NCBI GenBank assembly: GCA_003415625.1
Contig: PYIU01000002.1
Coordinates: 5,394,001 to 5,458,000, forward strand
Length of the DNA stretch: 64,000 bases
From: Aquanectria penicillioides
Taxonomy: Eukaryota; Ascomycota; Sordariomycetes; Hypocreales; Nectriaceae
Direction: 5' to 3'
The position numbers and the translations under genes were made by a program. Positions 43,660 to 55,873 of the stretch are shown piece by piece. The stretch's first letter is position 1; every line of letters starts with the position of its first letter. The notes under the pieces are model-generated. The model worked only from the letters and a program-made list of their open reading frames with translations, did not search any database and was not told the origin of the DNA.

Positions 43660-45095
43660 AGTGAAAATGACTGAAGATGGTAGGGAAAGATGAAAAAAAA
43701 AAACCCCGAAAAAATTTCTAGAGGTGGCTCTAACTTGGCTCTTCTCTCCTTGACTAATAGATTTTCAAAACTAGGCAGTGAAAGAATCAACCCAAAGATA
43801 TTTCCTGCTAGAGAAAGTCTTGAAAATAATGCTGAGATGACCTAAGAATATAGAAACTGAGCCGAACAGCCGTCTCATAGCTCGGACTGACCTATTCCAG
43901 GACGTAATGTAATCATTCACAGCTAGTGTGAATCGGTGGCGTGAGGTTGCCCGAGACTTCTGCGGCCACACCCGGCCCTGGACAAGGACGCATGATGAAA
44001 CAAGGCCAACCGCCAGATTCTAGACTCGTCACCGCAAGGGCAACTTCAAAGTTTTCGCTTCCCCAGTATTTGCGCGTCATTTGCTTGGCGTCTAGTATAG
44101 AAACGCGGCTCTTACCGAAACCGCGCGCGGCTCAGCCCAGAGAGAAACCCATGTCCCGGACCGTTCCCGGAGATCGCTCGGTCCCGCATTTCCCAAAGAG
44201 GCAACCAAGAACGGCTCGTAGACAGGGCTTGCGACCCCAGACCCTGGATGCTTGGACGCGTACGGCGTAGTAACCCGTCCTCGAGCTTCAGGGTCCTTGT
44301 TAAAGCCCTTGTTCATGGTGATCTTTTAACCGGTTGTGCAGCTGGACTCACATGTCGGCCCCGCTATCTGTCATTGATTCATGGCAGCCCTCTCAGTCGA
44401 AGAACGGAATGTGGCATCGGGTCGGGCCCTCGCCACAGGCATAGGATGGGTCCTATATCTGGGGTCCCTTGTTTGGGCCAAATGCCGAAGGTAGTGGCCT
44501 GTAAGGGCCCGTCCTGATCTTGCCATTACTATCGCGGGAGCATACCAAAGCGTAACAGGGACCTCCTACTATTTCCGACCTGGTTCCGTTCCCCATCGGA
44601 TTGCCCGTGCGTTTTTCACAAGACTGAAACGCCTTTATCAAAAGAAAAGAACTCGGTCTCCGGTGGGATGAAGTGGCAAATGTTGCCAAGTTTGTCACGA
44701 CGACGGGGATTTTCGTCGGCGGTGTGTTGCAAGCGAGGCCTGTATTCGTATGGCGCGCGGCGTGGGGACAGGGCTGATTTCGAATGACACGATCTCAACA
44801 TGCCTTTACGTAGTTTGATGGGGAACATAACCTGAATTGTGCTGAAGGATGAGACGATGGTTGACGACAAGTTCGGGCCGCGGCCTTGGAGGAGTTTGGT
44901 TTGCCGAAGGAGGAGTCGCTTTGTGAGGTATCCTTTGTATTCTTACCTACATACCTGGGGATATAGATAAACCCCCGTTGGGAGCACCTACCTCACGAAC
45001 CTATCAGATCAATACAAACTTTTCTCCTCCCTTTTCATCCTCTTCTCATCCTTCTCATCCTTCTCATCATTGACAGTGCTTCACTGACTTGAAAG
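43660..45095. promoter_or_regulatory. Divergent promoter region, FAD hydroxylase/isocyanide synthase
   Basis: 1.4 kb between two divergent starts. It ends in a pyrimidine-rich leader with three CCTTCTCAT-like repeats (about 45041-45070) right before the synthase start. Short frames inside show no protein character. A shared bidirectional promoter is plausible. Confidence 0.5.
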
Positions 45096-47262
45096 ATGAT
45101 GTCCGTTGCTGAAGCCGTTGATCCTAGGCCTGTGCCCTTTGGGACGGGCCCGGATTCTGCAGATATTCCCAACGGCGACCTCACGTCTATTCCTACCGCC
45201 AGCGGAAACATGGCTTCTTTCCCCATTGCCCTAGATGCTTCAGCCCTCCAGACATCCTCCAAGATTCTCGAGATCATCGACCGGTATCGTATGACCAGGT
45301 CTGAGAGCATCGGTAGCAGGGCTGATGAGTCTGCCCTGAAGTTCCTCGCCCTGACTTACACCCATGTCAAAGCGGAACGCCCAGTTCCTATGTGCCTCCC
45401 AGCATTTCCTTTCAAATCCCCCAATTCCATCAGCAAAGTTCTCGGAGCGTTCCCAGACAAGGCAGAGGAGTTTGCTCTTGCTCGACTGAATGGTCTTTGC
45501 CAGGCAATTGCCGATGTCTATGCTCCTGGAGCCAAATTGACCATCATTTCGGATGGCCTGGTGTATAACGGTGAGTTAAATCCCATCTGGCGTCGAATTG
45601 AATCTAACAATTGAAAGACTTACTTGGTGTTCCCGACAAGGATGTCTGGGGATACGGTGAAGCTCTTCGAGAGCTTGCTGTCGCCAAAGGCTTCAGCAAC
45701 ATTTCCTTCTCTCGGCTTCGAGACCTTGTCAGCATCACGCTCCCATCCGAGCTCAATGAAATGACCTACGTTGCGAATGCTTCTAATTTCCGTCGTGCGC
45801 TCTTTAACACCTTTTCGCGGGCTGACTGGAGCTGGGAAGAAGCTCGCAAGAGCGAAGATGTCTGTCTAACCTATAGGGGCTACATCAAATTCCTCGAGCT
45901 GGACTTGGAGAATGTTTACCCCCTCAAGGAAGACCGCACAAAGTCCAAGTACAAAAAGGGCATCGAGTATATCGCCAAGCAGATGATGGCCCGAGGAGAT
46001 GTAAGACAGCCTGGCTGGTTCTGTTTTCTTGCCCGCATTTGCTAATTCTTCCGCCAGGCTTTTGCCAATGCTGTGCGTCAGAAATACCCTGACTATCTTC
46101 GCCTGTCTATCCATCCCTCCACAGGCGCTGCGAAGTTATCCCTTAGCCTCCTCCCCACTGACACCTTTTACACTACTCCATGGCACTCTACCATTGTCTT
46201 CAGACTGGACGGTACCACGACCACAGGCCCTCGAGCCGAGTTTGAGAAGGATGAAACTCTTGAACTGGTCTATGAGGGTGGACGCCCAAGCTACTTCCGC
46301 GAAAAGTCGGATCTCTTGTCGTGGGCCGAGGAGAAGGGAGGCATCACCGTCGAGCCCATCTACCCGTCCGGCCTGACGATTAGACCCGCCAAGGGTCGTG
46401 GAGCACTGACAATGGATGATATCGACACCAAGAAGGTTCGCTCTCTGTCAGAGATTAACTCTCCCATCATCCTGCGTGGCTTCGTGAAGAGGCCCGAAAA
46501 GGAGGCCTTCATTAAGAAGTCATATGAGTTTGGCACGCCGCTTCCATGGAAGTTTGGTCTTTTGCTCGAGGTCAAGGACCGTGGTGAGGATACCCGGGGC
46601 CTAAACAACGTGCTCTCGGCTGAGTGGATGCCGTATCACTACGATGGCTTGTTCAAGACAGTGAAGAAGGTCGACGAGGCAACTGGCGAGGAGACACTGG
46701 TCTCAATACCCCCTCAGTAAGTCTACACGTACTTATGGGGATAGCAATATCGCAACTACCATCAGCCCAAGTTCTAACCGTTGCATCGTTTGATAGGTTC
46801 CAATTCTTCCACACTCCCACCGCATCTCCCTCTCACACCGGATTCACACTTTTCGCTTCTTCAACATTGCTGTTCAAGTATCTTCCGTCCTGGTTGACGG
46901 TTGAGAAAATGTCCCAGATGACCTGGACCGTGTCTACTTCATCCTTCAACCAGACGACTCTCAAGGGCCTGCCACTAATCATCAACCATCCGACCACGGG
47001 CAAGCCTTGTATCAGATACCATGAGCCTTGGCCCCAGAGCAGGACCAAGTTTGACGCCACCAGCGTGACGATTGACAACAACCCCGATAGCCAGGTGATC
47101 TGCGACGCCATCGACTCGCTGCTGCACGACCGACGCATCGCCTTTTACCACGTTTGGGAGAAAGGCGACCTCTTGGTTAACGACAATATCTTGATGATGC
47201 ATACGCGAAGTGACTTTACGGCTGGAAGCGATCGTGAACTTTGGAGAATCCACTTTGACTAG
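45096..47262 (+). CDS. Isocyanide synthase-Fe(II)/2-oxoglutarate dioxygenase fusion
   Basis: A DIT1/PvcA-type isocyanide synthase (residues about 55-330) fused to a TauD-like dioxygenase (about 370-660), the architecture of fungal ICS-dioxygenases such as Aspergillus XanB. The first domain converts an amino acid to an isonitrile; the second typically oxidises or decarboxylates it. Exons 45096..45570, 45618..46000, 46058..46716, 46797..47262; exactly 661 codons. ICS text includes KFLALTYTHVKAERPVPMCLPAFPFKSPN, GLCQAIADVYAPGAKLTIISDGLVYN and FRRALFNTF. The dioxygenase has the iron triad His479-Tyr-Asp481 (MPYHYDG) and distal His641 (MMHTR), with Arg652/Arg656 for the co-substrate. Two ATGs lie at 45096 and 45099. 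All introns are canonical and no residues are visibly lost, so the enzyme should be active. Amino-acid substrate unknown. Confidence 0.92.
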
Positions 47263-49310
47263 GGAAAGACAAAAGTGGTTCAGAATGTGATTAACGGCGT
47301 GCAGGGAACTCATTGGAGGATATTTGCTTCTTCTTCAAAGCACTGATATTTTGGGGGGTTTTCGTCATGTTGATAAAACGTACATGCTTTAGAGGGCGAT
47401 GAAACTCGGCATAATTGGGTGTTTTGTTGACAAACATGGCGCGCCCGAGTCCGTGTCGGAGGTTTCGATGTATTGGTAGGACCCAAAACAAAACAAAACA
47501 AAAAAAAGTGGCCGATTTCTCGTTGTTCTGTAAATCAACTATATCGGGATGCTTCCATGGGGTCTTTTTTGTACCGCAGCCAACCGTGATGTACGATACA
47601 AGCCAGGGCAAGGATGGATACGTCACTGTCAACAAGATTTCCAATAAGATTCATGAGCACAGGCCGAGTTCATGCTAAAAAGTGCATTGGACTGGAGAAT
47701 GATAACCTTATCTTATCGTACCCGAGGGAGGATACCCTGTTTTGTGGTGCACATTGGATGTTGTGATGGGTGTGTGTCCCCCACCACCCCGACGGCCATG
47801 GGCGGAAACGCAGCCCTTATTCTGTTCCCCTTTCTTTGTCTTTCTTTGTCTTTCTTTTCTTTCTTCTTCTTTTCACTTCCTTTCTCTTTTCGGAAAGACT
47901 GGTGCTCTCACCGACGTTTGGTGGCTCCTGTGTCCCATTCCGACAGGCAAATGTCTGTCCTCGAGCGTCTGTAGACAGACTGTAGTTGGCTACCGCAAAA
48001 ACCTGATGATGAAGATGATGATGGGGTGGAGATTTGAGGCTGACTCCCCACCATCACCGCCGCCCAGTTCCGGTGCCATACATGCTCATCAATCCCGGTT
48101 CTCGTTTCTTTTTTAACTTATTACTGTGCTCATTGCTCTATAAACGAGTTCCTGATGTCTTCCGTGGTGGCGGTGGGAGAGGCTACATATGAAACCCGCG
48201 TGGATGGGATAGGATGGGAACACCCCAATCACGCTTCCACCACCCTCCAGCACGAACTCGACCAGATAGAGCGTGAGATAGAGTAAGAACCGTAAATTAG
48301 GACGCATATTGCATCCCTACGGAGTACGGATACATCGTATGCATATCCGCATTCAGCCCTCTCTCTATCCCTCACGCATATTAGGTACATGCTGTACGTA
48401 CTGTACCAGCCAGGCGCAATCATGCCAATCCAATCTCCAAATGCAAGGTCCCTGATAAGCTCTGAACGCGCCACCCCCCGCCATCCGTCCGATACGCCTA
48501 CGATATCGTGGTAGAGGTTGCGTCTCCCCACTCCGACTCACCAAATTCAGATACGTAACAAACTCATCCTGGCTGCGTTCTCACTGGCTCGCCGCGGCGT
48601 TCTTCTCCCATCGCAAAACAGCATCCCATCGAGGGCCCCCTCCCCGGCATGTCCAGGGCTTGGCGCCCAGCGCTGAGCCAGCCACCTGGGCGCGGCGCCA
48701 TCCCGCATCCAGCGTCGTCGCAGCGTGCTCCAGGGTGGCTCCAGCACTGGAGCACCTCATTGATTAGCGCTTGTTTCCTAGGCTGCTGATAGCATTGTTA
48801 CTGCCCTGCTGCCACAGCTGCACCGCTGTACCGCTGTCCCCTACCTCCAGGCGGGTACCTATGTAGGTAGGTACCTAGGGATGGATACCTTGCCATCTTA
48901 TGTACCGAACAAGCTAGGCCTGTTGCTTGCCCTACTGTGCCTCCTCCCGCAAGTACATTGGTAGCGTTCTTCTGATGCCATGAATCAATGATCCAATATC
49001 TATCGTACCTTGGTGACCTTATCGATGCCTTGTTTCGTCAGGACTTGTGTTCCCGAACCCGACCAACGAGCTGGGCTCCCTGCCCATTTCCCCCGGAATT
49101 CGGGACTATAAGATGTTGCCATGCCCTGATCCTGCGCCCGTCGACTCTGTTTCCACCCCGCGAAAAAAAAAAAAAAATAAGGACACTGACCCAGTAATCC
49201 GCCATTGCGTATCGCTATCGCAATTGCATCCCGTCTCGCCTTGTCTCCCGCCCACTTACACGCCCTAACAACCGCAATTCCTCGATTCCCTACGTCTCTT
49301 ATCAGCACCC
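47263..49310. other. Intergenic 2 kb between the ICS gene and the DUF3602 gene
   Basis: No gene supported. It holds a CT-rich stretch (47823-47890), a GGTACCTA...TAGGTACC inverted repeat near 48855-48879, an A-run near 49163 and the DUF3602 promoter. Phe- and Ser-rich short frames are by-products of the pyrimidine tract. Confidence 0.5.
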
Positions 49311-49984
49311 ATGTCTGGCGGCGAAGTCTCTCACGGCCGCGGTGGCGCTGGCAACATCAACCACGATGAAACCAAGTACGTCGACGGCGAGGTCGTCCGC
49401 GCTGGTGTTGAGGGCAGCCACGGCGATGGCGCATACAGCTCCGGTCGAGGAGGTATGTATGACTGTGCTCATTATTATTAAATTTTTTTTTTTGCTCATC
49501 AATCGATCACTCAATCACTCACTCAATCACTCACTCACCTCCCTGCCCACCACCTTTGTTATTCGTCATCTGTCGCCATCTGACACGAAAGAAACTTTTC
49601 CCCCACGGGCTGTTACACAATCTCATCACACATCTTTTCCCACCCTCTCCCCCAATGACAATAACAATTAATTACACAGCAGGGAGCTTGCTAACACGGT
49701 AACCCCGACCCTCAGGTGCTGGTAACATCTCCGATGTAGGCGTCAAGGCCAGTGAGCGCAAGGACATTGACGTTGTCCCCGAGTCCGCTGTCCGCCCTAG
49801 CCAGGACGGCCGTGACTTCCACACCGGCCGTGGTGGTGCTGGCAATGAGTACCAGTCTAACGGCGAGAGGAAGTCCGACGAGAAGAAGCCCGAGGAGACT
49901 CCTGCGGAGAAGCCTGCGCTCGTTGCTCCCCAGAGCCTGGCTGACAAGCTCAAGCATAAGCTCTTTGGCGGTTTCAAGAAATAA
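49311..49984 (+). CDS. DUF3602 family small protein with GRGGAGN repeats
   Basis: Member of the fungal DUF3602 family (Par32-like), small hydrophilic proteins built around a GRGGAGN motif. Exons 49311..49452 and 49716..49984 encode 136 aa. HGRGGAGNIN lies near the N-terminus, GRGGAGNIS spans the intron, and TGRGGAGNEYQ is a third copy. The Lys/Glu-rich tail ends LADKLKHKLFGGFKK. The intron is long (263 nt) and repeat-bearing. Yeast Par32 is linked to TORC1-controlled ammonium transport; whether this protein shares that role is unknown. It is likely disordered and probably phosphorylated, by family analogy only. Confidence 0.85.
49497..49543. repeat. CACTCAAT/CACTCACT tandem repeat inside the DUF3602 intron
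   Basis: Short 8-base units (TCAATCAC, TCACTCAA) repeat about five times within the 263-nt intron of the DUF3602 gene, directly after a T-run. It may explain the intron's unusual length. Confidence 0.75.
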
Positions 49985-51629
49985 ACCGACTCTTCTTGCC
50001 TGAGCTGGGAGGAGTGGGGATTTGCGACGGAGGGAAGGCAAGATGATTGTACGGAGATGCTTGAAGCATCAAAGGTGGTTGCCGGTGCTTTGATCATCAC
50101 TTCATGTGTTGTTGATGCTGCTTATGTGGAAATACCCAAGATTCCCTACTACTTTTCCTTTCTGACAGATTAATACCACCCTTTTCAACCGCACCTTTGA
50201 GTGCGTATTTAAAAATGGTTTGCGTGTTTTTTTTTTTCAGTTCCTTATCAATGTCTGTGAGAAGACGGCACGGCACGTTGTATGACAAAACTTGAAACGT
50301 GATTGTCCCAGAATAAGAAATCCCAAGCCATGTCTCAGGTGCTGTGACACCACCTCCAAAGAGTCACGTACCTTCAGTTTTCATACATAGAGGGCAGATG
50401 TAATGAGAATAGATATCATCGAAAACATCAAGACTGTTTAGACCAGAAAAGTCATCCCATGGATACAGGCGGCAATGTATGTCCCAATGACGAAACCGAC
50501 GGCCATTACTCTCATGATCATGGCAGGATTGGTGAGGTAAGACGGAGATGCACCTCCACGGAGCCCTCCGAGATGGGAACTTGCTCTCAAACGAAACGGC
50601 AAATCAAACCCAGAGTAACGCGAGGACTGCCGGTAGATACCAGGAGCCTGGGACGAGGGTGCTTACTGTCATCACCTGCTATGACGTTGGCCGCGTTGTC
50701 CAGGGTGATCCCTCCTGGCTCTCAAGACCCCAGACTCCACTTCCCCTCACCCATTTACCCATCCACAAAGCCATCCATCTGAACACCCTTTGCGCCATGA
50801 TACGTGAGAATGGGCCGACCGCATTTCTTCTTGAACATGTCCGTTCGTCGCCCAGTTCTAGGGATTGCGCTCTGGCCAAGACCAAGACCACTTGAGAACC
50901 ATTACTCCATACAGCATCCTAGATTGGCCTGTCTCCACGCAGTGTCCCCCCTGGCCTCGCTGGCCAGGCCGCTTTTGCACCTTAGGAACCGGATCGTCAA
51001 GCTAGATCCTGCCAACGCGTCCCTAGCGTTGACATGACCCTTGATAAGGAAGTCAGTCCCCTAAGATCAGATCACCTGGATTGTCGGTACGGTGCTACCC
51101 TCCGCGGATGAATAGGACCAAAAATGAGCGAATGGGCGTTTGGGAGACTCGTGTTAAGAATACCATCTTGTCCATCTTTGAACTTAGGAGAATCCTTGTG
51201 AATTTCCACGTCACCTTGTGATGCAGGACCCAGGGACAATAATGCGGCGATGCCGTTTACCGAGGCGGGTTTATTGAGAGGGCGACGAGGCAGTCCATCT
51301 TGATTCAGCCTGCTTTTTGCCCTGGTCCATTCCCTTCCCCCTCTTGGTAAGCCGACACGACCACGCCTTTGCCTACAATATCCCCTTGGGACCGCATGCG
51401 CTCCTCATCATATGCAAAAACTGTTCCGGCGCACATGGGTCAGCAACGCTTTGTGACTGGAAAAGCGCAGCGGTGGATCTCTTCTGATTGCTTTGGGAAT
51501 CTGAGGGTTGGTGAAAGCCACTTCCGGAAGCCGACCGGAGGCAAGGCTCACCTGGCTGCGCCGTGTGACGACAATCACGTGCACTGGACTGGGATCACGG
51601 GAGGAGCTGTTCCGGAAGTCTAGGTCGCC
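49985..51629. other. Intergenic 1.6 kb between the DUF3602 and ATG22-like genes
   Basis: Only short frames of no clear character. It contains the DUF3602 3' region (T-run near 50229) and the ATG22-like promoter. I see nothing else. Confidence 0.45.
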
Positions 51630-53703
51630 ATGACACCAAACCCCGAGACCAGTCGTCCATCTCTTCAAGGTGAACGACTGTTGTCTGGCCTCTCCGTCCT
51701 CTCTAAACGATCTATCCGTTCTTGCGCCACTTCTGCATTCGAGGCCGACGACGAACGATCCTCCTCCTCCTCCTCCGGCGGCGACGACGACGACGACGAC
51801 ACAGACAGCTACAGCATGAGCTCCGGCGGAGAGCCCGGCTCGCGTCGGCGGCCGATCCCACACCACGCCGGCCATGACGCGCGCCCAACGAGCAAAAAAG
51901 AGCTTCTTGGCTGGTATAGCTATGCATTCGCTGCCGAGACGTACGTGATTTGCGGTATTGGTATGTTGCATTGCTTCACAATTGCTGCGGCCGGAATGGC
52001 CTGACTGCCATCCACTGTTAGTGCGGGGACTGACTCAACTCGCCTTAGGATCCTTCATCCCCATTCTCCTGGAGACGCTTGCTCGTGAGAATGGCGTGCT
52101 CCTCTCAGACCGAACGACGCCATGCGGCTCCAGCGAGAGCAAAGAGAAGGCCGACGGCCAGTGCGTTGTCTATGTGCTGGGAATGGAAATCAATACTGCC
52201 AGCTTCGCCATGTACACCTTCTCCGTGAGCGTGTTGATCCAGGCACTGCTGGTTGTCAGCATCAGCTGCGCCGCGGATCATGGAAACTACCGCAAGAAGC
52301 TGCTTCTTGGATTTGCGTGGGTTGGCAGCTTCGCAGTCATGGCCTACATCTTCGTTTCCAAGGAGACGTACATCCTCGGTGCCATCTTGACCATTATATC
52401 CAACACCTCATTTGGAGCTTCCTTTGTGCTGCTGAACTCATTCCTGCCTCTCCTGGTTCGATACCACCCTGAAGTCATCGAAGCCAAGGCATCCCGCACG
52501 CCTGATCTAGCCCACTCCGGATTGGAGTCAAGACCCCTGGAGGATTCGGTGGGGGACCTGGATTCGGACGTCACACCAACCTCGCCTCTGTTATCGGAGC
52601 CAAGTGATCGCATGAAGCCTCCTACCAGCAACTCGGAAATCACCTCCAAGGAACTCGAGCTGTCGACGCGCATCTCCGCAATTGGTATTGGAACTGGGTA
52701 CATTGCCGCCCTGTTCTTGCAATGCGTCGCCATCGCCATTCTCATTGTCATGCACAACTCCACTTGGGCCCAGAGGGTTGTCCTCTGCCTGGTAGGGGCC
52801 TGGTGGACTGTTTTCACAATCCCAGCCGCTATGTGGCTGCGACCTCGGCCTGGACCGCCGCTCGTGAGCGATGGTAACAAGGGCCCACTGTCCGGATTGG
52901 CGTACATTCTCTATGCTTGGAAGTCCCTCTTCAAGACGATCCAATTAGCCCGACGCCTGGTAGATATTGTTCTCTTCCTCGCGGGGTGGTTTCTGCTCTC
53001 CGATGCCATCGCTACCACGTCGTCCACTGCCATTCTGTTTGCGAAAACCCAGCTTCACATGCGACCGTGGGCATTGGGCATGATCAATGTCATCTCGACC
53101 ATGTCTGGGGTTGTAGGCGCATTTGGATGGTCGTGGATTTCGCGAATGTTCCACCTTCAACCCCATCAAACGATTCTGGTGTGCATTGCCCTGTTCGAAC
53201 TCATCCCCCTCTACGGCTTGTTGGGCTATCTCCCGTTTGTCAAAAACTGGGGTGTGTTTGGGCTTCAGCAGCCATGGGAGATGTATCCGTTGGCAGCCGT
53301 GTATGGCTTCGTCCTCGGTGGCCTCAGTGGTTACTGCCGCTCTTTGTTCGGAGAGCTCATCCCCCCAGGATCGGAGGCAGCATTCTATGCGCTTTATGCC
53401 ATCACCGATAAAGGGTCCAGCGTGTTTGGTCCGACCATCGTTGGCGCCATCATTGATAGAACCGGAAGCATCCGGCCGGCGTTTTGGTTCCTTGCCGCTT
53501 TGGTAGGATTTCCGGCACCGCTTATCTGGTACATCAATGTTGAGCGAGGTAAGCGTGAAGGTGCCAAGCTAGCTGAGACAATTGAGGGCTTCCCGACCCC
53601 CGAGGAAAATGGCGACGACCATGATCAGGAAACGCGCGGCATGTTGGCCGATTATGACGAGAGGGAAGATGGCAGAGACGAGAATGGAGCAATTGCGAAC
53701 TAA
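51630..53703 (+). CDS. atg22: Atg22-like vacuolar amino-acid effluxer
   Basis: MFS-fold vacuolar membrane protein that exports amino acids released by autophagic breakdown. Exons 51630..51960 and 52049..53703 give 661 aa. The long acidic, Ser/Asp-rich N-terminus precedes [33 protein letters not shown], the Atg22 hallmark, rejoined by an 88-nt intron. A large cytosolic loop (about residues 230-300, Ser/Pro-rich) splits the helices. [23 protein letters not shown] and [35 protein letters not shown] are both diagnostic. The tail is acidic and hydrophilic. Fungi often have several Atg22 paralogues, so the number cannot be assigned. Confidence 0.92.
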
Positions 53704-54399
53704 TCCTTGCCTTTTCGGCGATTGTCATTTTTCTCTCTTGGTTATCTTGCATAGCGATGGCGTTTGGCTGGTCATTTATATACTGCGAGTGGGGTTCTTG
53801 ATATTACTATCATTTTGGTTGGTTTGGACCCATCTTATTCAAGGGTTCTCGGATAAAGACTTCATTCTAATAATACACTTGATAAATGATTCCAGCCTGT
53901 CCTAAGCCTCGTCTCCTGCTGCTTTGTGAAACCTGCCCCAAAAAGCAAATGATTCATCATCGTGATTCCAATCATTTGACGCCGAGTTTTAGCCACCTCT
54001 GTTGCTTTGTTTCCCATCATTTGCCAAGCCTCCTCATTTGTACGGTCCGCCAAGACGCGTTTAGCTGGGTCCGGTGATATCACGTGACACGCGTTTTTGG
54101 TGCTTTTGCCTCAACTCTCCCCCGAAGTTTGCGACGTTGCGTCTCGGACAAAATCAATCTTGCGCACAGGTCATCGCAGGTCGCGGCTTGTCGGTCATAG
54201 ACAGCCGGAGCTCAGCTCACACGCGACATTGCAACCCCCCCTCGATGCAACGAGCTCCGCTATTGCGCGGCCCCGTGTACGGCGACGACTAGTTTTTGTT
54301 TCTTTCGCGGAAACCCCTCCCGCTCGGCCTCTCTCACCCTCCTACGCGATCATTCCTTTGCCATCACCACTCCAGCGTCTTAATAGACCAGCCGCCACA
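53704..54399. promoter_or_regulatory. Promoter region of the BAH-PHD gene with MCB and E-box motifs
   Basis: Carries ACGCGT at 54055-54060 and 54090-54095 with TCACGTGA (54081-54088) between them, about 305-345 bases before the BAH-PHD ATG. Two MCB boxes plus CACGTG within 40 bases is more than chance would usually place. Function not shown. Confidence 0.45.
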
Positions 54400-55873
54400 A
54401 TGAGCTCTCGAAAGCGATCGCGCTCCGTCGTGGAGGAGAACCGCGCGGAATGCCCCTTCAGCGTCACCTACCCCAGCGGCCCGTCGCGGGCTGACCGGGA
54501 GCGACACAAAAACAAGAAGAGGAAGCGCGATGGCCAGGAGGAGGAGAAGCGTGTGCCGATCCAGATCTCCCCCTTCTCCCCCACCGGCAAGTTTAAAACC
54601 CATGACACGATGGATCTTTATTACACTATTGAGCCCAGCAAGCGATGGCTGGACATGACGCGGTACAACAGCTTCGTCCGTACGTATCCGAGATCCTCTT
54701 CCTAAATCCAACCCCCCCCCCTCGGGAAATGAGGGGCTAATCTAACCGCCTTGGCAGTGAATGGAATCAAGTACTACAGTGAGGGCTTCGTCTTCGTCGC
54801 CAACGAAGCGACCATCGAGCGACAACGGGCCGCAGGTAGTTTGGGCGCCGTTGGGCCTATCCGGAAGTCCGACGACGACTGGGTGGCCCGCATCCTAGAG
54901 ATCCGGGCCGCCGACGAGCACCACGTTTATGCGCGCGTTTACTGGATGTACTGGCCCGATGAGCTGCCACCAGGCACGCTCGACGGCAAGAAGCAGATTC
55001 AGGGTCGCCAGCCATATCACGGCCAGAACGAGCTGATTGCGTCGAATCATAGTGAGTCACCTTTATTGGCTCAGTATTCCAAAGGTCCAACAAGCTGACA
55101 CGCAATCGCAGTGGACGTAATCAATGTCGTTAGTGTCACCATGCCAGCGACCGTCAATCAATGGATTGAATCGGACGACGATGACGTCCAGGACGCGCTG
55201 TACTGGCGTCAAGCTCTTGATTACCGAACCTCGCAGCTCTCGGTACGCGATGCAACGCCCGCTCCCTTCTGCTCCCCATGCTAATGCGACACAGTCTGTC
55301 GAATTAATGTGCAAATGCGAGACACCCGCGAACCCCGATAAGACCTTAATAGGATGCACCAGTCCCCATTGCGGGAAATGGATGCACCACGACTGCTTGA
55401 GCCACGACGTGCTGATGAGAGTGTATGAGCGACTCGGCACTGACAAGCCACACAAGGTAGAAGAACCGATTATCAAGGAAGAGAAGACGGACGAAGAAGC
55501 CGCACGCCCCCTTAGCCCAACCGACGCAGGAGAGAAGGAAACGCAGCCAACAATCGACGTGCGGTCAGGCGGCGCGCAAGATAACGTTAATGCCAAGAAG
55601 CTCATCACCGAGACTCCGCGAACGACGGCGACACCTACCCCCGCCCCTACTCCCTCGAACGTGGACATCCAGCCCAAGTCATCTGCGAAGAAAAGCCGCA
55701 AGAAGAAGGGTACGGACTACAAGCCCTATCAGGGTCTTTTCGAGGCAACCCTGAAGATGAACGACGGCCCGACAGTGTGGGAGATCAAGGACCTGCGAGA
55801 CAACGTCACTGGTGGCGAGAAGGCCTGGACTGAGCAGGCCAACTGTCTACTCTGCGGCGTCGTCATTGACTAG
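54400..55873 (+). CDS. BAH-PHD chromatin protein, candidate H3K27me3 reader (EPR-1-like)
   Basis: Nuclear protein with a bromo-adjacent homology domain followed by a PHD finger. Exons 54400..54679, 54758..55051, 55112..55242, 55295..55873; exactly 428 codons (427 aa). The basic N-terminus (DRERHKNKKRKRDG) resembles a nuclear localisation signal. BAH spans about residues 90-225 (YYSEGFVFVAN...WVARILEIRA...VYARVYWMYWPDELP). The PHD begins CKCETPANPDKTLIGCTSPHCGKWMHHDC near 242; its second part lies at the far C-terminus (CLLCGVVID), with a long acidic and Pro/Thr-rich insert between. This layout recalls Neurospora EPR-1 and Fusarium BP1, which read H3K27 methylation, but a different BAH-PHD paralogue is possible. 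Confidence 0.85.

Noticed and set aside
44092..44870. Short frames between the hydroxylase and ICS genes as extra cluster genes
   Set aside because: No motifs, no splice-joined extension, mixed strands; best read as promoter DNA.
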